Shown here: positions 1 through 7,075 of the stretch, one piece after another
Layout of the letters: every line of letters starts with the position of its first letter
Numbering within the stretch: the first letter of the stretch is position 1
Source of the DNA: DASPJQ01 sp035299065
Lineage (GTDB): Bacteria > Bacteroidota > Bacteroidia > Flavobacteriales_D > UBA2798
Direction of reading: 5' to 3'
Assembly (NCBI GenBank): GCA_035299065.1
Contig: DATGXI010000120.1
Coordinates: 70,231 to 134,230 of the forward strand
Length of the DNA: 64,000 bases
Position numbers and translations under genes: made by a program
The notes under the pieces: model-generated
What the model was told of the DNA's origin: nothing
Seen by the model: the letters and a program-made list of their open reading frames with translations, nothing else
Databases searched by the model: none

Positions 1-1403
1 CGTTGCTCATTGTTGAACCATATGCTGCGCTGTAACTTACGTTCGTAAATTTTTGATACCTGGTATATGCTGTCAGCCATCCGCTCCATTTCATTGGTGG
101 TGCTCAAATACGCACGCGCGGTTTTACCAGTTGTTTTACTTATATCGTTTTCAGTTACCTTATTCAGGAATTCGGTTATGTCATGGTCAAGGGTGTCGGT
201 ATAATTTTCCCATTCATGAATTTTTTCCAGATTTTCCTGGAACTGGGTGTCGTTATTGCGGGTTAGCAAGGTTTCGCTTGCCTTAAACATTTGCTGATTT
301 ATTCTGGCAAAATGGTCCAATGATTTTTTTACTTCCAGCATGTCCAGTTCTGGTGAGCGTATTATGCCTGATTGAATGTACTGTAAATTGAATCCATCAA
401 CGTTTTTGTCTTCTTCTTTATCGCGAATTAATTTATTCAGCAGGTTTTCAGTTTGTGGGGTAAACCAAACAAAAATCAGCACACTTGCAATGTTAAAGCC
501 AACATGAAAGAACGCCAATGCATACGTGCGGGCTTCATTGTCTTTGTATGGGCTACCATGGTTGGTTGCACCACTTACAAATTGGTCAAGCGCATCTAAA
601 ATCGGGTAAAACAATGCCATGACAATGATAGCCCCAAAAACATTGAACAATGTGTGCCACAAGGCTACGCGTTTTGCATTCCTGTTGGCAACAACCGCAG
701 CAAGGTTGGCCGTTATGGTTGTGCCAATGTTTTCACCAACAATCATAGCCGCAGCCATTTCAAATGACAGGATTCCTTTTCCACTCAATACAATTGTTAG
801 CGTCATCATAGCGCTTGATGATTGAACAATCATTGTAAGCACCATTCCGGTTGCTAGGGCAATTAAAATACCACCATAGCCCATTCCTGAAGCATAAGAA
901 AGCAAGTCGGTTAGTGCCTGATTTTGGTCAAGGTTATCAAGTGATTTTGTAATTACGCCCAATGAGAGGAACATAATGGCCATTCCTAACAGTATGTCGG
1001 AAATTGATCGTAAATTATTTCGTTGTGAAAATAAAATGGGAAGTGCAACAGCAGCAATAATAAGTGCCAGTGACTCGAGGTTTAAATTAACTCCTGAATA
1101 AGCAATTACCAGTGCTTTTATAGCGGTGCCAATATTAGCACCCATAATAAGGGTAATGGATTGGCGTAGATTAATTAAACCGGCATTGGCAAGGCCCACA
1201 AACAATACACTTGTAGCGGTTGACGATTGAACAAGTAGGGTGAGTAATGTTCCTGTCATTACACCGCTAAAATCATTATAGGCTACGCGGTTAATGAGCG
1301 AACGCAGGTTTTCACCTGCTGCTTTTTGCAGGCCTGAGCTTAGCGTTTTCATGCCGTACATGAAAAGCCCCAATGATCCGAGAACGAGAATTAATAATTC
1401 CAA
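1..1403 (-). CDS. Na+/phosphate cotransporter, 3' end cut off by window
   Basis: Inner-membrane sodium-dependent phosphate importer of the NptA/PNaS (Na/Pi cotransporter II) family. Translating the minus strand gives an open frame from about 1403 to the left edge, at least 467 residues. The N-terminus is hydrophobic (LGSLGLFMYGMKTL). Two inverted halves carry the family QSS signatures (LVQSSTATS near residue 50, IVQSSSAMM near residue 200). A hydrophilic helical PhoU-like C-terminal part runs off the edge (ERMADSIYQVSKIYERK). No ATG fits the frame; TTG at 1403 is my best start but is uncertain. A TTAA array with 11-bp period lies 60-90 bp upstream, which suggests phosphate control. The other phosphate genes nearby support the role. 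Confidence 0.88.
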   Translation of the reverse strand, partial: MELLILVLGSLGLFMYGMKTLSSGLQKAAGENLRSLINRVAYNDFSGVMTGTLLTLLVQSSTATSVLFVGLANAGLINLRQSITLIMGANIGTAIKALVIAYSGVNLNLESLALIIAAVALPILFSQRNNLRSISDILLGMAIMFLSLGVITKSLDNLDQNQALTDLLSYASGMGYGGILIALATGMVLTMIVQSSSAMMTLTIVLSGKGILSFEMAAAMIVGENIGTTITANLAAVVANRNAKRVALWHTLFNVFGAIIVMALFYPILDALDQFVSGATNHGSPYKDNEARTYALAFFHVGFNIASVLIFVWFTPQTENLLNKLIRDKEEDKNVDGFNLQYIQSGIIRSPELDMLEVKKSLDHFARINQQMFKASETLLTRNNDTQFQENLEKIHEWENYTDTLDHDITEFLNKVTENDISKTTGKTARAYLSTTNEMERMADSIYQVSKIYERKLQRSIWFNNEQ

Positions 1404-1464
1404 AACACTTTTCGTTTCTTTGTACAAGATACATGAACAGCGAGGAAAATCAATTTATCCAATG

Positions 1465-1497
1465 TTAAGTTTGCGTTAAATTATATTTAATTGAATA
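1465..1497 (-). promoter_or_regulatory. TTAA array, 11-bp period (putative Pho box)
   Basis: TTAA occurs at 1465, 1476 and 1487, exactly 11 bp apart, upstream of the Na/Pi cotransporter. A TAAATTGA sequence on the minus strand (1457-1450), resembling the Bacteroidota -7 box TAnnTTTG, lies next to it, so a bound regulator would cover the -33 region. PhoB/PhoP-family regulators bind direct repeats with 11-bp spacing; assignment to Pho control is inference. Confidence 0.5.
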
Positions 1498-1525
1498 GCA
1501 GTGTTTTAACACATTAAACAACGAG

Positions 1526-2383
1526 TTATTTCATAATATCGTTTACGTTATTTTTTATGCGGTTTGCAAATTCCTCCATAGGTAAATCATTTTCATCATC
1601 GCCAAAAGGATCTTCAACCTCTTCAGCCAGAATTTCAATGGAAACAAGCACATAAAAAATAAACATGCTGAAAGGAATTGACCAATATGAGAAATCCGGT
1701 ACCAGTCCAATGGGAAGAGTAAAACAGTAAATGAAAATAAATTTCTTGATAAAAATACTATATGAAAAAGGAATGGGGGTGTTTTTAATGCGTTCACAAG
1801 CGCCAGCAATTTCCAACAGTTGTGAAAATTCCCTGTCCAGCATTAAAAACTCTTCAGGTGTTATTTTGTTGGTGTCGGCCTGAGCCTTAAGAATGGTATA
1901 TATTTTAGTTACAATTACCGAAGGGTGGTGTATGCGCGAATCGTTGATAGCAACATTTTCGATCGTATATTCATCTCCAATTTTATTCAGCAAATGGTCT
2001 TTCAATACAATGGGAAAAGCTGTAATGAGTTTTTGTAATTTTTCCCTTGCCTCAATGTCTTTTACAATGTATTGGCATTTAACGGCCGAATTTCGCGATG
2101 TGTTTACCAGTTGGCCCCATAGTTTGCGCCCTTCCCACCAGCGATCATAAGCTGTATTTGTTCGAAAAACCAGCAATAAGCTCAACACAAAACCAACCAT
2201 GGTGTGCATGGCAATGGCATTTTTAAAAGGTGTGAGGTCATCGGAATAATTCATCTCCACCAAACAAATGACGGTAGTGTAAACCCCCATGAGTAAAATT
2301 TCGGGAGCCAGAATTTTTAAAGTATCGCTTTTATAGAATTTAAAAATATGCGATAGCCATATTTTTGGGTTGTACTTAATCAT
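1526..2383 (-). CDS. Bestrophin-like (UPF0187/YneE) anion channel protein
   Basis: Predicted inner-membrane anion channel of the bestrophin family, 285 residues, close to the usual bacterial length. The family signature is clear at residues 73-89: FRTNTAYDRWWEGRKLW. Hydrophobic segments lie at about 27-43, 60-75, 205-225 and 230-250. The C-terminus is acidic (EEVEDPFGDDENDLP), as is usual for the family. The gene is divergent from the response regulator that starts at 2485. The 100-bp gap between them holds a three-unit TTAA array, so the channel may be co-regulated with the phosphate genes. Its physiological ion is unknown; a part in phosphate or charge balance is only a suggestion from context. 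Confidence 0.85.
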   Translation of the reverse strand: MIKYNPKIWLSHIFKFYKSDTLKILAPEILLMGVYTTVICLVEMNYSDDLTPFKNAIAMHTMVGFVLSLLLVFRTNTAYDRWWEGRKLWGQLVNTSRNSAVKCQYIVKDIEAREKLQKLITAFPIVLKDHLLNKIGDEYTIENVAINDSRIHHPSVIVTKIYTILKAQADTNKITPEEFLMLDREFSQLLEIAGACERIKNTPIPFSYSIFIKKFIFIYCFTLPIGLVPDFSYWSIPFSMFIFYVLVSIEILAEEVEDPFGDDENDLPMEEFANRIKNNVNDIMK

Positions 2384-2414
2384 TCAGCAAAGTTAAAATT
2401 AATGTTGCTTTTTG

Positions 2415-2447
2415 TTAACAGTTCGTTAAACCGTATTTAAGGTAAAC
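2415..2447. promoter_or_regulatory. TTAA array, 11-bp period (putative Pho box)
   Basis: TTAA occurs at 2415, 2426 and 2437, exactly 11 bp apart, between the divergent bestrophin and response-regulator genes. A -7-like TAATTTAA at 2463-2470 stands before the regulator's GTG start, which places the array over the -33 region. The same arrangement is seen before the Na/Pi cotransporter. Function is inferred. Confidence 0.5.
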
Positions 2448-2484
2448 TTTATTCAAGGTAACTAATTTAACAAAAAAATTAAGT

Positions 2485-3150
2485 GTGAAGATTGCCCTAT
2501 ACATTGATAATAACCTTGCTCTTGTTGAGGAAATGGCCAATATTTGTGATGCGCTGGGCTTAAAGCTGGTACAGGCCTCAACACTTGAAAAAGCACGTGA
2601 AATTATTGCCAAAACCCCTCCTCAACTCATTATTTCGGAAATTGACCTGGCTGATGGAGACGGCATTGAGTTTTGCCATGAATTGAGAAAGAATAAGGAT
2701 TTTACAAAGGTAGGCCTGGTAATGGTTTCTGAAAAAACCGATGCTTATATACAGGTTATTGCATTTGAAGCCGGTGCCGATGATTATTTCGTAAAACCGG
2801 TGAACAAACGCCTGGTCCAGGCAAAACTCAAAAGCATTTTGCGAAGAATTGATGGCAATACTGCATTGGTTAAGAATAACGAATTACATATAAACCGGGA
2901 TAAATTTCTTGTTGAATATAAAGGAAGGGAAATAAGTTTACCCCGAAAGGAATTCGAAATCCTTTCCTTGTTGTTTAATAATAAGGGAAAGGTATACAAC
3001 CGTGACAGGATCAAAGAAGAAATATGGATTAACAAAGGTTCGGGAGTAAACTCGCGCACGGTTGATGTACATATTAAAAATATCCGTGAAATCATTGGTT
3101 CGCGTTTCATCAAAACAATTAAAGGAGTAGGGTATAAGTTTGTAAGTTAA
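2485..3150 (+). CDS. OmpR/PhoB-type response regulator with Glu at phosphoacceptor site
   Basis: Two-domain DNA-binding regulator of 221 residues: REC domain at about 1-120 and winged-helix (Trans_reg_C) domain at about 130-221 (RTVDVHIKNIREIIG, TIKGVGYKF). The start is GTG at 2485. The receiver is atypical. Counting back from the conserved DG (59-60), the phosphoacceptor Asp is replaced by Glu52 (IISEIDLADGDG). The acidic pair is Asp8-Asn9 rather than DD, and the switch Thr is Ser; the Lys of VKPV is kept. Glu at this site often mimics phosphorylation, so the protein may bind DNA without a kinase, or respond to something else. No histidine kinase lies nearby. It is divergent from the bestrophin-like gene and flanked by phosphate-transport genes, which suggests a place in the phosphate response. 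Confidence 0.88.
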   Translation: MKIALYIDNNLALVEEMANICDALGLKLVQASTLEKAREIIAKTPPQLIISEIDLADGDGIEFCHELRKNKDFTKVGLVMVSEKTDAYIQVIAFEAGADDYFVKPVNKRLVQAKLKSILRRIDGNTALVKNNELHINRDKFLVEYKGREISLPRKEFEILSLLFNNKGKVYNRDRIKEEIWINKGSGVNSRTVDVHIKNIREIIGSRFIKTIKGVGYKFVS

Positions 3151-3171
3151 TCAAACGCAGTTTAAAAAAAT

Positions 3172-3202
3172 AAAAAAAACCGGGAACATCCCGGTTTTTT
3201 TT
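3172..3202. terminator. Bidirectional rho-independent terminator
   Basis: The 6-bp stem CCGGGA/TCCCGG (3180-3185 with 3189-3194) is flanked by an A-run on the left and eight T on the right. It lies just after the response regulator and can stop transcription from either side. Confidence 0.85.
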
Positions 3203-3228
3203 ATTGTCTCAATACGTATATCTCCAAA

Positions 3229-3289
3229 TGCTGACGACCGCAACTAAATACATCGGGTCAGCATCATGACAAGCTTTGCTTCGTCATGA
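3229..3289. repeat. Two tandem inverted repeats after the PiT stop
   Basis: TGCTGAC (3229-3235) pairs with GTCAGCA (3257-3263), and TCATGAC (3264-3270) pairs with GTCATGA (3283-3289). They sit directly downstream of the minus-strand PiT gene. There is no T-run. They may stabilise the 3' end of the PiT message or be a decayed repeat; function unknown. Confidence 0.45.
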
Positions 3290-3296
3290 CTCACAT

Positions 3297-4952
3297 TTAT
3301 ATAAACAAACTCGTTATCCAGTAAAATATAGCGCCTGCCAATGCTGAAATAGGTATGGTAAGAATCCAGGCAAACAATAAATTCACGGTAACACCCCAAC
3401 GTACAGCGCTCATACGTTTAGTTGCTCCAACACCAATGATTGATCCTGTAATGGTATGGGTTGTACTTACGGGAATTCCCATTTGTTCGGTCATAAACAA
3501 GGTCATGGCACCCGAAGTTTCGGCAGTAACGCCTTCGAGCGGGCTTACCTTGGTGATTTTTGTTCCCATTGTTTTAATGATTTTCCACCCACCACTTAAG
3601 GTACCCAATGCAATTGCCGAATAACAGGCCAATGGCACCCAGTCAGGCATGTTTTTAATATCTGTAATTGTGCCGTTCGCAATCAAAGCAGCGGCAATAA
3701 TACCCATTACTTTTTGCGCATCGTTACCACCGTGTCCAATACTAAATGCAGCTGATGATAATAACTGAAGGCGTTTGAACATTTTAGCCATGCGTGATGC
3801 ATTGGGATCTTTTATTTTCTCAACATATATGTATGTGCAAACAAATATGGCAATTACAAAAATAATTCCCCACATTAATATGGAATTATCGGCCTTTTTA
3901 ATTTCCTTCTCAAGATCTTTATTAATATCAATATCAAAATCTTTTTCCAGCTTTTTTATTTCATCAGGTCGAAGAAGAAAAACGGGTCCTACCTGTTGTG
4001 CCAGCTTTGCAGGACCAATGTCATGGAACTGTTTAAGCATGGGTTTGATTTCGTCAAGTTTAGCTGCAAGGGAATCAACATAAGGTTTTTTCTTTGCATC
4101 GTAAAAAGCCTCGTGTTTGTGGTATTCAAATTTAATTAGTTTGCTAACGGCATCTTTTAGTTTTGAAACTTCAAGGTCTTTTAGCGAAACTTTTTCACTT
4201 ATTTTTTTAGCAACACCTTCAGCTCCCAGTGAATTATAATCCTTCAGGAAAGGTTTAGCATCAGCAAAATTTTTCTTGGCCTTTTCCAGCTTTTCCTTTA
4301 CTTCTTCTTTAGATGGATCCTTGGCAAGTTCTTTTTTGTATTTATCTACTTTAAAGAACTTTTCCATGTTCTCGGACAATTTGTTTTGTTCAAATTTGTC
4401 AAACATAAACCAGGTTACCGCAGTTGATAAGACAATAATGGCTATTCTTATCCAGGTGTTGCGCATTACAGTTACCGTGGTAATGAACATGGATATAACC
4501 ATACCAATAATGGGAGCAAGAAAGATAAAGAAAACGGTTTTAAGGATTTTGTCCATTTCAACAACATTGCCGAAACCCGTTTCGCCTTTTGACATAAACG
4601 CATGCATTAAAGCAGCACCTGCAAATCCACCAATAAGTGTATGTGATGATGAGGACGGAATACCATACCACCAGGTTAACAAGTTCCATCCAATGGCGGC
4701 AAGTAATCCTGCAAAAATAACATTAAGCGTTATGTAATCGCTTACCACAGTTTTGCTTATGGTGTTGGCAACAGCATGATCACTAAAAATGAAAAAGGCA
4801 GCAAAATTAAAAAGTGCTGCCCAAATTACGGCTTGTAGCGGGGTAAGTACCTTTGTTGAAACTACAGTAGCAATTGAATTGGCGGCATCGTGAAATCCAT
4901 TGATATAGTCAAATACCAGCGCAAGTATAATGATAACAACTAAAAAAGTCAT
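3297..4952 (-). CDS. pit: PiT-family inorganic phosphate transporter with central insert
   Basis: Low-affinity inorganic phosphate permease of the PiT/PHO4 family in the inner membrane, 551 residues. Both family signatures are present: NGFHDAANSIATVVSTK near residue 20 and GHGGNDAQKVMG near residue 410. The halves are split by about 190 mostly charged, helical residues (roughly 190-370, rich in Lys/Glu). These follow a membrane segment at about 168-185 and precede another at about 372-390. Simpler PiT proteins have a shorter loop there. The gene follows the DUF47 gene by 24 bp on the same strand; DUF47-pit pairs are common, and the DUF47 protein is thought to modulate the transporter. The operon is probably driven from the TTAA array near 5690. 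Confidence 0.92.
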   Translation of the reverse strand: MTFLVVIIILALVFDYINGFHDAANSIATVVSTKVLTPLQAVIWAALFNFAAFFIFSDHAVANTISKTVVSDYITLNVIFAGLLAAIGWNLLTWWYGIPSSSSHTLIGGFAGAALMHAFMSKGETGFGNVVEMDKILKTVFFIFLAPIIGMVISMFITTVTVMRNTWIRIAIIVLSTAVTWFMFDKFEQNKLSENMEKFFKVDKYKKELAKDPSKEEVKEKLEKAKKNFADAKPFLKDYNSLGAEGVAKKISEKVSLKDLEVSKLKDAVSKLIKFEYHKHEAFYDAKKKPYVDSLAAKLDEIKPMLKQFHDIGPAKLAQQVGPVFLLRPDEIKKLEKDFDIDINKDLEKEIKKADNSILMWGIIFVIAIFVCTYIYVEKIKDPNASRMAKMFKRLQLLSSAAFSIGHGGNDAQKVMGIIAAALIANGTITDIKNMPDWVPLACYSAIALGTLSGGWKIIKTMGTKITKVSPLEGVTAETSGAMTLFMTEQMGIPVSTTHTITGSIIGVGATKRMSAVRWGVTVNLLFAWILTIPISALAGAIFYWITSLFI

Positions 4953-4976
4953 GTTGTAATGATGTTAATTGTTATA

Positions 4977-5618
4977 TTATGAATATTTAATTAAGATTGT
5001 CTTAATTACATTGGCAGCGTCTTCACATTTATCGGTAGCAACTTCAAGGGCCGAATAAATTTCTTTCAGTTTAATGATCATGATCGGGTCTTTTTCATTC
5101 TCAAACAAATCGGCAATTGCCCTGTTGTAAATATCATCAGCATGATTTTCAAGACTGTTGATCTTAACGCATGCTTCGTTTATAACTGCGGTGTTTTTCA
5201 GGTTTTTTAATTGCGTAACAGCAACATGCAGTTCCTCTACTCCGGCAAGAATTAATTGAGCAAGTTTTTTAAGTTCATTGCTTAATTGATCAACTTTATA
5301 AAGTTCAATGCGTTTTGATGAGCCATGAATAAAGTCAATAATATCGTCCATAGCCGAAGTTAACATGTGAATGTCTTCACGGTCAAACGGTGTAATAAAC
5401 GTTGCACTTAAATAATTAAAAATATCGTGCGTAATGTCGTCACCTTTGTGCTCAAGGTCCTCAATTTTGCGAATCAATTCGGTTCTGCGTTCACCAGCTG
5501 GTGTATTTGCTAACTCGTTCAGCACTTTTGCAGCTTCAACAAGGTTTGCCGAAGCCTTTTCGAACATAGGAAAGAACTTTCTTTCCTTGGGGGCAAGTAG
5601 GTTAAAAATGTTTGCCAT
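4977..5618 (-). CDS. DUF47 / PhoU-like accessory protein of PiT
   Basis: Cytoplasmic all-helical protein of 213 residues in the DUF47 (TIGR00153-like, PhoU-related) family. Typical elements are visible: FFPMFEKASANLVEAAKVL at the start, then ERRTELIRKIEDLEHKGDDITHDIF with the ExxGD metal-binding style motif, FDREDIHMLTSAMDDIIDF, and a second EnhADDIYN repeat near residue 160. It is the first gene of a two-gene operon with the PiT transporter 24 bp downstream. In this family it is believed to regulate or couple to the transporter. A TTAA direct repeat with 11-bp period lies about 65-85 bp upstream. Confidence 0.9.
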   Translation of the reverse strand: MANIFNLLAPKERKFFPMFEKASANLVEAAKVLNELANTPAGERRTELIRKIEDLEHKGDDITHDIFNYLSATFITPFDREDIHMLTSAMDDIIDFIHGSSKRIELYKVDQLSNELKKLAQLILAGVEELHVAVTQLKNLKNTAVINEACVKINSLENHADDIYNRAIADLFENEKDPIMIIKLKEIYSALEVATDKCEDAANVIKTILIKYS

Positions 5619-5681
5619 TTAATTTCTGATTTAACTGAGCCAAAAATAAAATTATTGTATTTGGTTGAGCGACTGCCCAGG

Positions 5682-5703
5682 TTAAGTTAGTGTTAAGTTT
5701 ATG
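5682..5703 (-). promoter_or_regulatory. 11-bp direct repeat (putative Pho box) before DUF47-pit
   Basis: Two consecutive 11-mers, TTAAGTTAGTG (5682-5692) and TTAAGTTTATG (5693-5703), agree at 9 of 11 positions. They lie upstream of the DUF47-pit operon and just touch the stop of the porin gene. This is the cleanest direct repeat of the set. Confidence 0.55.
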
Positions 5704-5705
5704 AA

Positions 5706-6926
5706 CTAAAAATTTAGCTGGGCTTGAAGTCGTAAAAGGCTGCCTTCCTGCAAATTAGATTGCTTTTTGTAATCCTCGAACCTTCTTATTGAGTAAGTCC
5801 ACTGCGCAACCAGCTCAAAATTCTTAGATGGTTGCCATTCAATACCAGCCTCATACTCGTTAACACGGTAACTACGGGCGTCCAATTCATGTTTTTTGCC
5901 ACCTTTATAATAATGACATCTGGTAAAAGGAAGAATGGTTTGTTTACCGGCCTTTATCATGTAACACATGGTCACATATCCGCCTTCCAGGTTTTGAACT
6001 TGTATTGAATCCAGTACTTTATTAAATTCAGGTCCTTTACCAACATTAAACTCAGCTTGTATACCAAAAGGTTTTGGATATAAAACCAATGATGCTGCAG
6101 CGCGTTGATCAAGGTACTCTGCATTTTTATTTGTTTTTACTCCGGCTGAAAGTAAGTCGGCAGGCATAACGTAATAACCATGATACGCCTGTATAGATGG
6201 TTCAATAATTTGTTTCCCTATTTGAAAAGGATAAGTTAAACGTGTAACAACATGTGGTTCATCATTTAATTCGGGTTTGTTGGCGGTTTGGCCATTGTAT
6301 GCACCAATACCAAAAACACCATAATCACCAGAGCCTTTTAAACCATCTGCTACAAGTGAAGCAAATCGTTTTCTTATTTTTTCAGGCGCCCAGTAAAAAA
6401 ATACGCCCAAATCGCGCTCATTGGAAACAGCACTGTTCATGCCGTCATTACGGTCAAGTGGTAAACGGTTTTGGCTTGACTGCATGTTCTCAAATCCATA
6501 AGGAACTTTACTTTGACCAATGCGAAACCTGAATTCATTTTTTTTATCAATACCAACGTCAAAATAGGCATCGCGTAATTGTCCAAAATGCAACGAGGTT
6601 GATGAAGCCGAGCTGGCAAAATCGGGCTGTATATAAATATATACACGTTCCGAAACCTGGCCGCTAATGATAACACGCATACGCCTTATAAAAAATCCGC
6701 CACCTTCGCCCCATGACCTGTCACATTGCTCGCACTTTAGTTTTGGATTGTTTTCACCCAGACGATTGTAACGAACCTGCGTATAACCACGAATGGAAAA
6801 ATTTTCATACCAGTGTTTCTTTTTTTCCACAACAGCCTCCTTTTGATTTTCATCAACTGTTGGCGGGGTTACCTGTGCAAATGAGAATGTAGATGCAAAC
6901 AAGAAGAGCAATGCGATTTTTTTCAT
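5706..6926 (-). CDS. Phosphate-selective porin O/P family outer-membrane protein
   Basis: Outer-membrane beta-barrel of 406 residues in the OprO/OprP porin family, which passes phosphate or polyphosphate. It has a signal peptide (MKKIALLFLFASTFSFAQ), a short charged linker, then barrel strands such as NFSIRGYTQVRYNRLG, FFIRRMRVIISGQVSERVY and RIGQSKVPYGFENMQSSQ. This last stretch matches the conserved 'G..K.PFG.E' region of the family. The C-terminus ends in an aromatic strand (LLRLQAQLNF), as expected for barrel insertion. A small Cys pair (CEQC) in the first loop is a local oddity. It lies next to DUF47-pit and has a TTAA array upstream. Substrate choice is inferred from family and neighbours. 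Confidence 0.87.
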   Translation of the reverse strand: MKKIALLFLFASTFSFAQVTPPTVDENQKEAVVEKKKHWYENFSIRGYTQVRYNRLGENNPKLKCEQCDRSWGEGGGFFIRRMRVIISGQVSERVYIYIQPDFASSASSTSLHFGQLRDAYFDVGIDKKNEFRFRIGQSKVPYGFENMQSSQNRLPLDRNDGMNSAVSNERDLGVFFYWAPEKIRKRFASLVADGLKGSGDYGVFGIGAYNGQTANKPELNDEPHVVTRLTYPFQIGKQIIEPSIQAYHGYYVMPADLLSAGVKTNKNAEYLDQRAAASLVLYPKPFGIQAEFNVGKGPEFNKVLDSIQVQNLEGGYVTMCYMIKAGKQTILPFTRCHYYKGGKKHELDARSYRVNEYEAGIEWQPSKNFELVAQWTYSIRRFEDYKKQSNLQEGSLLRLQAQLNF

Positions 6927-6978
6927 CTTAAATTAACTTTGGCCAAAATTGTTAGCCAAACATTAATCAAAAGAAACC

Positions 6979-7007
6979 TTAATGTTAAGTTAAGGTTAAC
7001 ATTAACA
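6979..7007 (-). promoter_or_regulatory. Dense TTAA array (putative Pho box) before porin
   Basis: TTAA occurs at 6979, 6985, 6990, 6996 and 7002. Pairs 6979/6990 and 6985/6996 are exactly 11 bp apart. It lies 53-80 bp upstream of the porin start. It is the densest array in the window. Function inferred from similarity to the other arrays. Confidence 0.5.
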
Positions 7008-7075
7008 ATAAATTTATATTGAATTTACGTTGATTTTGTGTTAGTTGAGTTTTATAAACATGTGTTAATTCAGGT

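Noticed and set aside
53..1479. Short plus-strand frames at 53-286, 619-825 and 1294-1479
   Set aside because: They are antisense to the Na/Pi cotransporter frame, which has clear family motifs.
3205..3296. Inverted repeats near 3229-3289 as a third copy of the dispersed element
   Set aside because: None of the shared blocks (CCCGCACCCTGAAG, TTCAGGGGAGGA) is present.
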